Positions 49,318-64,000 are shown, counted from the first letter of the stretch. The stretch: DNA of 64,000 bases from Tenebrio molitor (GCF_963966145.1 NC_091055.1:186001-250000), one strand, 5' to 3'. A program made the numbers and translations. Notes: generated from the sequence alone by a model not told the origin.

Positions 49318-50002
49318 GGAACAGTGGCGTAACAACTTACAGCGTAGACACAATAAGGTTTCGCCAAAAACAAGTTTTTAGAAACACAAATATTTTTATT
49401 AATGCGATATCGACTTAAAGTTTACAAAAATACACGTCCATGGTCCATGTGGTTTTTATAATCTTAATTATTGACAATACAATGTCCATCATATTTTGTT
49501 TATTACAAATAATTACAGATTAATCTTAATACGTAGGTACAATCGCGGTCATCCAAAAGTGAACGATAGCTTGCAAAAATTTCTGTATTTTTCGTTACAT
49601 TAAATTAGGCTGTATTCATTGGCGTTCGTGCAGGCTGTTTTCTTGCCAACGCCTCTTTATAAGTCTTACTGCAATGTAATTCTCTCGCCACAGCAACCAA
49701 CGACCAATTTTCTTCTAGCTTTGCAATAGCCCTAGCTGTCTGAATCGGAGTGAGATGTCGTGGTATTTTTAAAAAATACCTTCGATCATTTTTTTAACGC
49801 TAGTGTCAAACTGTGACATTTTAGGACGCCTATGAGATAAAGTAAAAATCAAACTTATTATTAAATCACCATCGTTCATATTCGATTGAATTTAATTAAT
49901 CAAATTGTTCAAGTTATGCTGTTATGCAGTAAAATAGTTGAGGTAAAGTAAGTACAGAGTAATTTAAACGATCGTCCTAATCGTAACTGCGCCACTGTTC
50001 CC
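49318..50002. mobile_element. Decayed inverted-repeat element with transposase fragment
   Basis: GGAACAGTGGCG (49318-49329) and CGCCACTGTTCC (49990-50001) are exact reverse complements bounding 685 bp. The enclosed minus-strand transposase fragment (49607-49820) supports a Tc1-like origin. The terminal match beyond 12 bp is weak. Confidence 0.6.
49607..49820 (-). pseudogene. Tc1-like transposase N-terminal (helix-turn-helix) fragment
   Basis: A minus-strand start at about 49820 gives MSQFDTSVKKMIEGIF then a stop. The next frame reads RHLTPIQTARAIAKLEENWS, then LVAVARELHCSKTYKEAL, and stops at 49607. LTPIQ...A..VAREL..S is the usual transposase DNA-binding helix-turn-helix pattern. The catalytic region is gone. 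Confidence 0.55.
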
Positions 50003-50382
50003 AAAATTTTGTAACTTTTACGTTCAAAGTTAATTAAAATTAAAATATATTGAAGCCTTAATGGCTTGTAAATAACGCAGTATTTTAATAATGTAAATTC
50101 TGTCAGTTTCGGGTTGATAACGAAGTTGATAATAATGTTTTGAAGTTGGGTGCGCAGTATGGACAATGCGCATTATGTTGAATATTCAGAATATTGCACG
50201 TCAAACTAAACTGTCAAACAAACACTATCTACATCAATTAATTTGACATTTTTCTTGTAATTGTTAACAATATTTGTGGAATTTCTAAAATGGATCTGTG
50301 CGTGTTATATTAGTGTGTAATTAAGTCTCGAATTAAGAAAAATCGACGGATTTGATGTGAAATTTAGTTGATATCTGAAACA

Positions 50383-53221
<2,839 letters not shown>

Positions 53222-53352
53222 TTTAAACCGCATTTATTTTTTCGCATTTTTGGGTTAACGAATTATGTGCCAACAAAAACATTTTAATATTTGATATACT
53301 CACAAGTGCAATATGATGATATATTCAGTATAAATTATTTTTGACCTTTTAT

Positions 53353-53358
53353 TTTATT
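53353..53358 (-). promoter_or_regulatory. Candidate poly(A) signal of the LRR gene
   Basis: TTTATT on the plus strand (AATAAA on minus), 115 nt past the LRR stop. It sits between the Shark stop and the Shark signal, so the two 3' UTRs would overlap. Confidence 0.4.
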
Positions 53359-53388
53359 CATTCCACTTTGTACAGATATCAAGTGATA

Positions 53389-53394
53389 AATAAA
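53389..53394 (+). promoter_or_regulatory. Shark: Candidate poly(A) signal of Shark
   Basis: AATAAA 168 nt after the Shark stop, preceding the convergent LRR stop by about 80 nt. Confidence 0.5.
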
Positions 53395-53472
53395 AGTATT
53401 TTAGGAATATCACAGAGTTTTGTTTAATTCACAGTTAGAAAAGAGAGAGTAACTCAAAAGTGAGCACGAGTG

Positions 53473-55209
53473 CTACAAGTTTGATTGATTTTTCCTGAAG
53501 AGTACGGGAGTTGATTCGGACAAGTTCCACTCGCGCAGTGGCAGAGCCTGTCGCTCTTCGGCGCTGTAAGCTCTACTGAACCTGCCACTCACCCTGTTGA
53601 ACCTGCTTCGCGACCTGTGCAGGTGATTGGTTTCATCAAAGCTAAAATAAGTGCTTTCGTTCAAATCCTTCTTCTTTTTAGTAAACGAGCCGATTATGTA
53701 CGCTATCAGAACCCCAACGGCAATTCCATAAATAAATGGAATTAAAAGTGATAAGAATGGTGACAAGTCGACGATTTCCTGCAACAGGCTCTTATCAACA
53801 TGCGTGATGTTGCACTGGTCGATTGTCGGTTTCGTTGTGTCATTTCTCCCCTCTTGATCGTCATAAATCCAAGAATTTTTCTCGTCTTCGGGGTCCGCCA
53901 TGTTAACCATGCGTTGAAACTTTTCCGACTCCAAGATTTTCTTCCTGCAAGGATCTTCGAAACTGATTCCTTTCTGACTGCAGTAATCTGTCAAATTTCT
54001 CAATGCGTCATTGCAATGAAAACTGTTATTGTTGATGTTTAAAATCGACAAACTGGACAAAGGCTGCACGGTTGCCACGTTCAGCTGAATCAAATAGTTT
54101 TCCGACAGATTCAAAATTTCCAAATTCGGGAGTCCTGTCATTGTTTCAACTCCCACGTATGAAATTCGACAAAGGCTCAGGTCCAGTCTCTGAATAAAAA
54201 ATTTATTAACTGACGTCAAGATTTTTCGGTTCAAACATTTTGACACTTTATAATCATATGTAGTGTTTCAAATGTTATCACCTTATCGGACAAGTTTAAC
54301 TTTAGAAATGATACAATAAATGATACAGGGTTATTCTAAATGATTGTAGTCCAAGTTAGCCATGCCCATGTTATTAGATTTTTGCCGCTTTCATGTGAAC
54401 TGTTAATTTTGTCGCTGTCACTGTCATTTTTTAAGTGAAAAGTGCGGTGATGAGATTTTTATTTATTTTTGTTAAATTAACGATTGAATTCAGAAATACT
54501 GAGTTGTTTTGCACCCAATTTAACTCCCTTGTGTTTCACTTATTCACATCATTTTGATGTTTTTTTATGTGGAGCGGCAACTATAAATTTTACATTCATT
54601 TTTCACGCCTACTTCGACTACAATAATTTAGAATAACCCTGTATAAAACTGTCAACGGTCCTTACTTTCAGTGTTCTTGATTCGAATATCGGGCCCTCGG
54701 TGAGTTTTGAAAAACTATTTCCTCTGAAATACAACTCCTCCAGACTGTTCATGTTCAAGAACCAGTGATTGAGGATGTACTGGATGCTGTTATACGACAA
54801 ATCCAGACTCTTCAGGCGACCGAGTCCGACAAAAGCGTTCATGTGAATCTGTCCCACTTTATTGTGAGAGATGTTCAATAATTTCAGTTCCACAAGTTTC
54901 TGTTCCTGAGTGACAGATTTTCAAACACGCACAAAACTTCAGTTTGGGACTTACCGAAAAGATGTGGTCACCCAAGCGACTTATCTGATTGTATGACAGA
55001 TCGAGCAGTTGAGTCTGTTGAGGCAAGTTAGACTCGATACCCGCCAGATTTCTTTTTATACAAGTGGCACGTCGCAGTTTTTCAAAAATGTCACATTTGC
55101 AATGTTCGGGACACTGGATTTCGACCGATTTAGTCGAAATTTCAACCAGTAATAAATAGTACAAGAGAATATGCAAATAAAGATGCATCGTGTTCACACC
55201 TATACGCAA
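53473..55209 (-). CDS. Leucine-rich-repeat single-pass membrane protein
   Basis: Function unknown; the architecture suggests a cell-surface recognition or adhesion protein. Minus-strand exons 55209-54955, 54905-54666 and 54189-53473 join in phase to 403 aa. The second ATG (55188, MHLYLHILLYYLLLVEIST) starts a good signal peptide and may be the true start. Order: LRRNT with CPEHCKC (about 35-41), six or so LRRs (LDLSYNQI, LNISHNKV, LDLSYNSI, LNLSENYL, LNINNNSF), LRRCT with FHCNDALRNLTDYC and DPC (about 220-246), a linker with N-glycosylation sites NDT and NIT, one membrane helix (about 308-333), a KKKK stop-transfer and a basic tail rich in Ser and Arg (HRSRSRFNRVSGRFSR). No TIR or Ig domain, so it is not a Toll receptor. 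Intron 2 contains a MITE (54326-54641). I do not recognise a named orthologue. Confidence 0.85.
54326..54641. mobile_element. Tc1/mariner-like MITE in LRR gene intron 2
   Basis: The 316-bp element begins CAGGGTTATTCTAAATGAT and ends with AGAATAACCCTG. TA flanks both ends (54324-54325, 54642-54643). GATTGTAGTC/GACTACAAT also pair. It ends about 25 bp from the donor side of exon 2. Confidence 0.85.
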
Positions 55210-56491
55210 CTACTTATCTACTCATTTTGGAAAACTGACTGATACATTCTGATTAGATAACGATCGTTATCGGATGCATTTGTTTGTATTTTCATGATAA
55301 CGGAAGCTAAATTTATAAATTTCTCTAAGCTAAGTCTGGAGTGGGTCTAGTTTGGTGCGGTTGTCGTTCAGGTGGCGCTGTATGCACCAGTGTGGGATCA
55401 ATTACGACTAGGCTCCTTCGACTAGAATTTTTTAAAACATCAAGTAGAATAAATAGGATACTTTATTATGACACTGATTACAACACTTATTTAATACTTA
55501 TTGTTCTTAGTAACATCGTTAAGTGACTGTAAATATGCTTATACTTACAATAAATATGCTATCACAATAAGTTTCTGTAAATTTTATGAAATATTCACAA
55601 TATTGACGAACTTTTCGGGTTCGGGCCCCTTTATAAGATTAACACATGCAATTCTAAGTAACAGTTCTAGACTCTTATAATTTCAGTAACTCAAAGATAT
55701 TAAATTTTGTCAGTATAGACAATGTAGTTGTACTCGAGGAGTTGGGTTGGAACTGCAGAATTGAATTTTTTCGGATTAAAGTCTTAGGTGTGCGGTAACA
55801 GCTTTGAAACTTCCAGTTTAGATCAAAATGGGTTTGTGAGCCACATTTTTGTGTAGAGTTTCTGGCATCGCCGAGTGAGTTAAGAGGACGATTATATTTA
55901 CACATAGAGTATATCATTATAGTCTAAATAAATATCGGTAACACCTAATTATATGGGGAAAGAATATGAGCAAACAATCTTTATCGGTTATAGGTAACAA
56001 TTATTAACACTAACGCTTACAATAGACATCCAAACATCTGATACGGAACCATAAAAACATCGAAAATTCGTATAACCAGCACAAAATGTTTTTCATCTAC
56101 TCTCTACGTACCTACACTAGATATAAGTGGCCCCAAAATTAGCCAAGTTAGCCTTCATTCTTATATACAGTTTTCGTGCAAATGTATATATCCTAGACGT
56201 CTGTGATCTTTCAGCACAGCAATATTAAAATTTGGCGTATAAAGTTATGCAAAGTTACAACTATCATAACAAATAGTTAATGACATGAGAAGTTAGAGAC
56301 AGTGTTTCAAATAGTTAACGTTTATTCCTATGTACAGTAGGATAATTTTTTTTATCAGTTGTGAGAACATGGGGTTTGCAGAATGTAGCTCCGAAGTGAA
56401 ACAGTATACACGTGTTCAAATATACTGTTTCTAGTAGTAGCAGGAATCCAAGCCAAATGAAGAATGAATTCTGGCAGAGCGACACGCACCA
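55210..56491. other. Intergenic DNA between LRR gene and KChIP-like gene
   Basis: Contains the LRR 5' flank and the 3' UTR of the downstream minus-strand gene (candidate AATAAA on minus at 56321-56326). No exon, RNA gene or repeat structure of note. Confidence 0.5.
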
Positions 56492-56866
56492 TCACAATAC
56501 GGTGTCCAGAGTCTCTAAAGATTTTAGAACATGTTCATCTCTAGAGCACCACTGCACCAGCTCTTCGATGGTGACCACGCCGTCCTTGTTCGTGTCTATC
56601 AGCTGCAATAAAAAAATGATGTTCGACCTTGAACCCCGCCGTCTACCACTTACGTGAAATATTTTTTCAACATGATCTTTGGCGGAAGTGTCGTTAACAG
56701 TGGGATGCGTCGCGCGTCCCAACATTTCGTAAATGCTCGAGACGACGTCTACCATTTCGGTTTTTGTGATGAGGCCGTCTCCGTTCAGATCGTACAAGCC
56801 AAACACCCACTGCAGCTTCTCCTGGACGCTGCCCCTGGAGACTTTTGACAGTATGCTGAGGAAGTC
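56492..56866 (-). CDS. Kv channel-interacting protein-like EF-hand protein (3' exons only)
   Basis: Neuronal calcium-sensor family, closest in layout to KChIPs, which bind Kv4 channel N-termini and tune A-type currents. Only the last two coding exons are in the window: 56866-56654 and 56602-56492 on minus, separated by a 51-nt intron. They encode 107 aa in phase. EF-hand 3 (DLNGDGLITKTE) and EF-hand 4 (DTNKDGVVTIEE) have all calcium-liganding positions. FLSILSKVSRGSVQEKLQWV matches the family's linker helix (ALSILLRGTVxEKLxW). The end is SLETLDTVL, like the KChIP C-terminus and unlike the frequenin end. The exon boundary before DFLSILS matches KChIP gene structure. The N-terminus and EF-hands 1-2 must lie beyond the right edge. 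Confidence 0.82.
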   Translation of the reverse strand, partial: DFLSILSKVSRGSVQEKLQWVFGLYDLNGDGLITKTEMVDVVSSIYEMLGRATHPTVNDTSAKDHVEKIFHVSGRRRGSRSNIIFLLQLIDTNKDGVVTIEELVQWCSRDEHVLKSLETLDTVL

Positions 56867-57859
56867 CTGGAACGTGGCCCAAAATACATTCTAAATGCTA
56901 CGACATTTGTCCCAATTTGACCTTTCTATTCTACAAATTAGTAATAAATAAATAAACAACGAAGCCGTCTGCGAACTGATAAGTCGTGGACTTCGCTCCG
57001 GAGGTCAGAAGTGAAATTTTTTCGAACGAAAGCACAGATAAGTTGCGATTTTAAAACTAAATCGTCCGGGGGATCACGTGTTAATTTCTCTCGGGTACAC
57101 TGAGGGATTACGACGGTCGATGACTAACGATTGCGTAATCGGTGGATGGGATTTGATTGCATAATTGACGTAAGTTGCCACAGGTGTTCTGAACGACGGT
57201 ATCGTGTGTTGCTAAATATTCAAGAGCGAGTTGGCGTGCCTGCAACAGGTTTTGTTTGCCTGTTTGAGCGCTCATAAATAGGACCGTATTTGATTGCACG
57301 CACTACGAGAGGAATATAATCCTGATTTGATTTCATTTACGGAAAGCGAGTTAAATCAGGCAGACCCGTCCACTAAGAGACTAAGACAATCTACCAACGG
57401 ACACGTCCCAAATTAAGGAAAAACATATACACACACCGACAAATTTAAAGGAACAGATCGTATATTTAGTTTATTTCTTAATTTTATTATACCGTGCGAA
57501 CGTGCGATCAACAATTATTTAGATCAAAGAAAGCATTGAAATCTCGGCCGTATGAGGAGAGAAGTATTTCTGGTTGCATATACCCGTTAGAATTTCTAAG
57601 CTGACGTTTGGATGACATTTACCGCACTTTGTATTCCATTGTTTTTCACGGGACTTAAAAATTCCATAAGCTGAACCACAAAAAAAGTATATATTTTTTT
57701 TTTTCAGTTAACTATGGACCAAATGATAACTTTCAATACATCATTAGATTCAGAAAAAAAACCTTACCAGACTGAGCCTAAAAAAACTACATGTGCCCAT
57801 TTAAAAAAAAAGTTGACTATCGTTAGCTATTGAAGATAACACCAAAAAATATATTTTAT

Positions 57860-57972
57860 GGCTGTTTTGTTGCACATGAAAAACCATATCTTTGGTTTTT
57901 TTGTTCATTGAAATCGGGTAATAAATAAAAAAGTTATGGGTTGAGGCGTTTTTTATCAAACAGCCTGTATGT
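57860..57972. mobile_element. Truncated relative of the 37711-38803 foldback element
   Basis: GAAATCGGGTAATAAATAA...GGCGTTTTTTATCAAACAGCCTG parallels the right end of the 37711-38803 element (AAATCGGACAATAAATAA...GGCGTTTTTTAGGAAACAGCCTG). No matching left end was seen nearby. Confidence 0.55.
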
Positions 57973-58780
57973 AATTATTTTTTATTAGCGTATTTGTAAA
58001 ATTTGTACCTAGTTGTAGGCCAGAAGGCAACCGAGGATCGCAGGGAACAGTGCGGTGCGGGAGGGTAATCGAGGTTTGCATTTCTAATGGCATAGAGATT
58101 TTGTTGCAACGTTAGTTTTTTAATCATAACTTGATTAATATTCCCTCAAAATTATAATAATAAACACCATCGTAATCAGAGAATATCGGTCTTTAGTTCT
58201 TAAAGAATACATTTTTTCGATTTGAGGCTTAGTTCTCATGCAATGCAGTGAGGAACGTAAAAATACGGCAAAATTAACGAATTTTTGACTAGCTGGCAAC
58301 AGTGCCCAGGTCCACCGCTGAAGTCGCAAATTAGCAATTAGTCGGAGAGCTGATGACGAATTTAGGGAGGGTATTTTAGGCAATTAGAAATTTAAAAAAT
58401 TTTACTATGTATTTCACTATTAGTGAATCTGTAATCGAGAGTCGCTAAGGGCGTTTGCGGTTATTTTAGTACTGCGCAGCATAATGACATTTGCAAAAAA
58501 TTAATCCCAAAATATATACTTTAGGCAACTTGAAATTATATTAATTTTTTCGCTTAGCATTTACAGAATACAGAATATACGGATTATTTGGGCGGTTTTA
58601 AAGTATGGCCCGACCACCCTAAAGTAATTTTTTTAATATACGCAAAAAATATACTTTAGGCACTCTGAAATTTTTGTGGCAGATTTATTAATTACATAAT
58701 ATTAAAAATATGTGTAAAAATCCAGACGAATACGGCAGTTTTAAATAAGTGCGACAGAAAATTCTTATGCGTATACATAT

Positions 58781-59168
58781 AGTTTGTTTTTTAATCAAAG
58801 AACCACGACCTGTTGATTTAGGTTTGCAAATATAAAATTTTACTAAACTTAGGAAATTTAATGATATCTATTGGCTATACCAGCCAACGCCTATCATTTT
58901 TAATGTCCTTGAAAGTACGCAAACTCGCATCTAAAATTTGAACGTGTTATTAAAAATGCCTCACAAAGTAAGACATTTATTAAACTCTCAAATTAGTTGT
59001 TATTAATATTGTTAACTTTATTAACATGGCGCGCTTCTAATATCTCTAATAACCTCGATTTCTATATGATGAGATTTTTCACCCTAGGTCAAAAGTGTAC
59101 AATGTTGTCAGCTCTATTTTAGGTGTAAATTGCGGTGTTGTGGTTCTTTGATTAAAAAACATACTGTA
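58781..59168. mobile_element. MITE with ~30-bp terminal repeats
   Basis: TGTTTTTTAATCAAAGAACC near 58788-58807 is matched in reverse complement at 59141-59161. The 388-bp element has no coding capacity. Superfamily not assigned. Confidence 0.75.
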
Positions 59169-59210
59169 GGTCCGAGAGAGACGTTGTTATCTAAGCGAGT
59201 TTAAAGCTTT

Positions 59211-59375
59211 AAGGTCAGTTTATAGAAAGAGAATTAAATATTTAATTCGAATTAAATTTGAATGCGCGATTAACCCATGAATCCGAAACTTCGATTGGCT
59301 CAATCTGATCACCTGTTCAGTTAATCTCGCATTTGATTACGATTAACTTAATTTCGCTTCTGTAAACTGGCCCTT
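59211..59375. mobile_element. Short foldback MITE
   Basis: Left end AAGGTCAGTTTATAGAA; right end TTCTGTAAACTGGCCCTT. Internal AATGCGCGATTAAC and GTTAATCTCGCATT also pair, so most of the 165 bp can fold back. No coding capacity. Confidence 0.65.
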
Positions 59376-59992
59376 AGTGCTTTAAAGGGCCGATTTTGCA
59401 CGCATTTTAGTGTCAAAAACAGAGATTATGATTCAGGTATAATAAAATAGTTATAGCGAGTGAGTGCCTTTAATTGTTTAGATTATTAATCGCCCATTAA
59501 CAAACGAGTTGATTACAAAAATGTTTCGTCGACCGCAAACTGTTTTCTTTTTGTGACACAATTTCAAATTAAAGCCAAATCAAAACGAATTTCATCTTTT
59601 TCGATAAAGATGAGTCCTTATAAAATACCTTCATCCTTTTTTTGTCCTCAGGGTAGGCCATTTTTAAATTTTTCAACACTTTCTATTCACTTTGCCACAA
59701 AGAGTGTCAGAAGACGTCAACTCCATTCACATTCAATTTCACGTAAAAATCACGGTTGCTAAGAAAATCTAGTTACCTTTGAAAAATATGACATGCGAAT
59801 TATAACCAAAAAGGTCGGCTTTTGAAAAAGTAAATTCGTAATTGTGCAGCTATGGAGCTATAAAATATAGAAAATCCTACTGCACTACCTGCTCCAGTGT
59901 TGGTAAGTGCAAACAATGCATGTTCGACGTTGTTTATACATCAAAATATCATCAAAACGTCAAAATCGCAAAAATCGTTGATTAATGAAAAA

Positions 59993-60023
59993 TAGTGTAT
60001 TAATGAGGTCCATTAATACACTA
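59993..60023. repeat. Perfect 13-bp-stem hairpin
   Basis: TAGTGTATTAATG and CATTAATACACTA enclose a 5-nt loop. No T-tract or gene context gives it a role. Confidence 0.6.
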
Positions 60024-62680
60024 TATTTTAGACAAAATAACTCATTAATATTCAAATTAACAAGCGGTCAACGGAAAAAAAATTAAGCATCCAAGGAAAA
60101 TTTTACGAAAATTAAAAAATTTAAAAATGCTTTATACGGCCCACGCTATAACTTTGCTATTGACGACCCAAATGAAAAAAATATACAGGAAACGAAATAG
60201 ATCTAAAAACACTACAAACCTGAGTGAGCATATAATTTTTATACCATCTACCCATGGGCAATGGAGAACTTTTCTTTTTCAAATGGTAACCTATAATTTT
60301 TTTATTGATTCTGTTAAGAGTTTTATTTATGATATGTCTACACTGTATATGTACACGTATCGTGTTATCTGTTGATAACGCTAACATTTCTCCAAGAGGC
60401 TTCCTGTTTTTCATCTTCGCACTCAGAATAAAAAATGTATTAACGGAAATTTGTCAGTTATCACATTTTTAGATATTCATAATGAACCTGACTGGATTTT
60501 TTATATCTATTTGGTCCCATCGCACGGTCAGATCAAAGATTTTTGTGCTTTTTGTAAAAATAGATTGGCGCAATTGTTTCCATCGAGTAAACTTTCGTAT
60601 CGATAGTTTTTAATACTGTTGTAATTTTCGTGACAACGCAAATTCAGATCAATGGCACACTCATTTCTCCAATAATGCCTGAGATATTGGGGAACTAAAA
60701 AACATCACAGCGGAGTTGTTTGTATACAGCTCTTTCAAAATATATTTTCCCCTTTGATACTCGATAACGATGACGTAAACCGATGTATAAAAAAAACTGG
60801 TAATAATTGATAAAGTGGCAAAGGTTCGAGCTGCCCTTTGCTGGGTATTATTTATAATCTGCTTGTAAACAGTTTTGTAATTGCTATAATCCTATTTTTT
60901 CAAGCTCGCAGCGGGTCGAGAGCTTTGATGTCATCAATAATTTTCTCTCGGTGTCTGTTAATTTATCGGAGAGTCCGAGATATTTTGAATTTTGTTATTA
61001 AAATTATTGCTCGAACAAAGGAGAAGGATGCGGTGTTGCCGTTGTGTGTTGATAACACGAGTCTGACACGCGACGGCTCCTTTCAGCAGGATTTATTTAT
61101 TTGGGAAAACTAGCGAAAATGTTTTATGCATGTATTTAGATGCACACGACGATCAAAAAACGGCCTCACTCGGCATTTTTTAACAGATGCCATTTCAATT
61201 AACAATTTAATTAAACGACAACAGATTTCAAGATTAATTACAATCTAGGTGACACCTATTATACCAAATTTTGCAGAGCCACCGAGTTTGCACAAAACCG
61301 GTTGAAATTAATGCAAAGGGTTATATTTAATCTCGAGGTATTTGATCGTTGACATTTTGATTTATAATCACCGTGAAAAACTACCTACAGATCTAGACAC
61401 TATCGATTCGTATTAATTAGTTATGAGCTCTTCATTTTGGATTTATTCAGAAAGGTGGTCGCAAATCGCGGACGAATCAAGGAAAGATCGTGTTCGCTTA
61501 AATATTGGACGATTTCGGGCATTCGTTTTTGTCAATATGAGTACCTACGTTTTGCTTCAGGACTAGAATCAGCACTTGACATTTTCGAAATTAATTAACG
61601 GAAGGATCGACTTTAGAAATCCATTTAATCCATTTTTGTTTTGATTGAAAAAGTTGATCATAAATTGTTCCACAAATTACATTCCGAATTTCACGGTTAT
61701 ATTTAATCTTCCGAATTCGGAGAGATAAGTCAATAGAAATCTGGGTACAATCGGGGGAAAAATTGAAAATGTCAGTGTATTCAATAACGTGAAAGCCGCC
61801 CACCATTAATCTTCTTAAAAGAAACGGTTTGAGACATCTCTAATTGATTTTTCTTAGCGGGAAATAAACGACCTCCTTGCGACCTATTAGAAAATGTCCA
61901 AAATGCGAATTGCGATTAATCGGGCTAAGGGCACAAGTGGTCGTATCAGCGATTTTTTCCCAGATTGCAAGTATTGAGACAGATCACCGACATCTGTTGG
62001 AGGAGACGCAAAGGTGATCCTGAACACCACATTAGGTACTACTGTCGCCAACACCAAACAAGTTGAGAAGTGTTGTAATTGTTGATTTAATCCGGTGAAG
62101 CTCCACATTTCATAAAGAACTTATTAATTAATTTGTGAGAACAGGAGTAATCTTTATCTAAACTCGTTGACTGATTATTTTATTTATAAACGCGTAATTA
62201 AAGCTACCGCTTTCACATTCTGTATTATTTACGATCCATTAACGTACATTCGGTGCAGTGTTATCGCTTTTTAGGCGCAACAAAGAGCGGAGGTGTTGTC
62301 ATTGATTACTGTCCCCTAATCTAGCCAGAATTACATAAATTATGTCTGATAAGTCTAAATGACGACGCTAACAATAGCGCAGTCCTGTACAACACCCACA
62401 GGCTCGGATTGAATTAACGTGGCAAAACAAGGCGTCATGTTTTATTAAAAAAGCGGACATTTGAAATTTTTAATTTTCATTCCAAATTTTCCGTTCACCT
62501 TCCCCCATGTTTACGTTCTTTTAGGCGTTCATTCATTGTTCTCACAATGAAAATATGAGAGAGCCTCGAGATTTTGGTCAGTTCGACGATTTCGAGCTGT
62601 CTGATTTATACATAGCTATAGATTTTGTTTATTCTTGCACGAGCACCGACGCGGGTTTAATGGGGCGGGGATTAGTCGGC

Positions 62681-62701
62681 TTGGTCCTTCACAAGGACCA
62701 A
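62681..62701. repeat. Perfect 9-bp-stem hairpin, GC-richer
   Basis: TTGGTCCTT and AAGGACCAA enclose a 3-nt loop (CAC), within a locally GC-rich stretch. Confidence 0.6.
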
Positions 62702-64000
62702 GGATGCATTTCGAAACTTACACTTTGACCTACCGTCGTAAATACAGCCTTTCTCAATGCAATCCAAACAAAGGATCTGGTTTGCACAAGCGGCTTGTTA
62801 TAATTTTTGAAATAGATCCGACAATTACAGAAAATGTCCAATGGGGGAGAGTTATGAATATAAATATCCGTTTCAGTCTCATTTTGACTCCAAGTCAGGA
62901 GTTAGTTTGAACCAGAAGCTTCTGAAAGATGCGTAACTGAAATAAATTATCAATTTAGTCGGAAAAAACACTTTAAAAACTGTGATCGATGGAAGTAAAA
63001 GTTGATGTTGTTTCCGTACAATACGGATTGTCGGGTTTTAATTAAACATTTTTCTGGTTGTTAAATTATTTTGGACCTAACTGAAAAGCGTGGATGGTAT
63101 ACTTGCCTGAAATTTGATTTGACTTTATTTCTTTTCTCGAGTATGCATTTTTTATGTTACTACTATGCGACTTGATTAAAAAATTAAAAATTAATGTCAC
63201 CGGCCACAGTTATGCATAAACGCTGGAACGGTTTATGTCCAAATAACTCTAATTAATCTCAAATAAAAAAGCGATTTTTTGTAAGTATTCATACGTGATT
63301 AATGAAATATTTTACATAAAAATTGTATTATGTAGATGTTGTGTTGTTGTAGGTCACTTCTCGTTTTTCTTTCTAATTTTGGTGAAAAAGCTAGACTGAA
63401 TTCGTGAAAAGAAGAACTTTCATTAATCGCCTGTCGAGGTACCTACCATGAAAAAACTAATCATGTATCTAGATTGTACAGAACAATCGATTATTATTAT
63501 CCCTAAGTGAAAACCTTAAATGAAAAACTTAATTTGGTTGTTGGTTCAAAAATTACAGTTGCGGATCGGGTCGTAACTGAAACGTTATGGAAAAAATCTT
63601 GTTCAAATAAGTGGAAGTGGACATTTGTTATAAATGTTGTTTGCCCTGATTGTCAACAATTAATATTATTGTTGTGTCTGAATAGCGGCGATTCATTGAC
63701 ACGAACTTATTTATTAATGTTGCTTTCGTTCCTCGTTGTCGCTTATTTAGTATTCAGGGTAACTATGTACTAATTAAGGCGATTTGTATTAAGTTGGCAG
63801 CCGTTTGTTTAATTTGTGTTTGAGGCTGAGAAAACCGCACCACATAACTTATCGACAAGGGATTCCCCTACGCATTGCTTAGACGTAAGTTGAAGTTGCG
63901 GCGATGTTTAGTGTTTTACAGCTTTCTGCAAACACCGAATGTGAAAAGAAAAAGCAAAACCAGCCGATGCATAAAGAGAGAGACTCTCTGGAGAAGAGTT

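Larger units (their letters stand above)
48155..50382. other. LIPT1-Shark intergenic region (divergent promoters)
   Basis: Contains the transposon remnant at about 49318-50002. The rest is AT-rich with no supported exon. Both flanking genes are transcribed outward, so their promoters should lie here, but I see no diagnostic motif. Confidence 0.5.
56867..64000 (-). other. Probable long intron/5' region of the KChIP-like gene
   Basis: Over 7 kb with no recognisable EF-hand 1-2 exon on the minus strand and no other gene on either strand. Contains at least three inverted-repeat elements and two perfect short hairpins. Frames up to 91 codons here have no domain signature. The whole stretch is assigned as intron only because the upstream KChIP exons are missing from the window. 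Confidence 0.5.

Overview
This window is AT-rich nuclear DNA from an insect. The orthologues present (DE-cadherin with a non-chordate/EGF/laminin-G extracellular architecture, Shark-type SH2-ankyrin kinase, HUWE1, TACC, LIPT1), the many 50-60 nt introns beside a few multi-kb ones, and the dense small DNA transposons fit a holometabolous insect. A beetle is plausible, but I cannot fix the species from sequence alone. No bacterial, viral or CRISPR features were seen.

Layout, left to right. 1-4190: a transposon-rich flank of foldback elements and a Tc1-like remnant. 4195-5219 (+): a short TACC-domain centrosomal coiled-coil gene. 5220-10806: 3' flank of tacc and a stack of nested inverted-repeat elements (7474-9344). 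10807-24186 (+): the shotgun/DE-cadherin gene, 14 coding exons and 1475 aa, with a 7.1 kb first intron. 24187-28066: intergenic DNA with a GC-rich degenerate repeat, a foldback element and a direct duplication. 28067-45631 (+): the complete HUWE1 HECT ubiquitin ligase, 20 coding exons and 4033 aa. 46657-48154 (-): LIPT1 lipoyltransferase. 50383-53221 (+): the Shark tyrosine kinase, including a GC-AG intron. 53473-55209 (-): an LRR single-pass membrane protein, tail-to-tail with Shark. 56492-56866 (-): the last two exons of a KChIP-like EF-hand protein whose 5' exons lie beyond the right edge. 56867-64000: its large intron or upstream DNA, with more MITEs.

The exon models were built by hand from splice sites and reading frame. 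For tacc, shg, HUWE1, LIPT1, Shark and the LRR gene the joined coding lengths are exact multiples of three and every junction keeps phase. The genes do not form a pathway: they are ordinary conserved cell-biology genes (spindle/centrosome, adhesion, ubiquitylation, lipoylation, signalling, calcium sensing). I found no convincing new biological system. The most informative structures are the nested transposons, one of which keeps its own unoccupied target site in the opposite arm, and several unusual splicing features.
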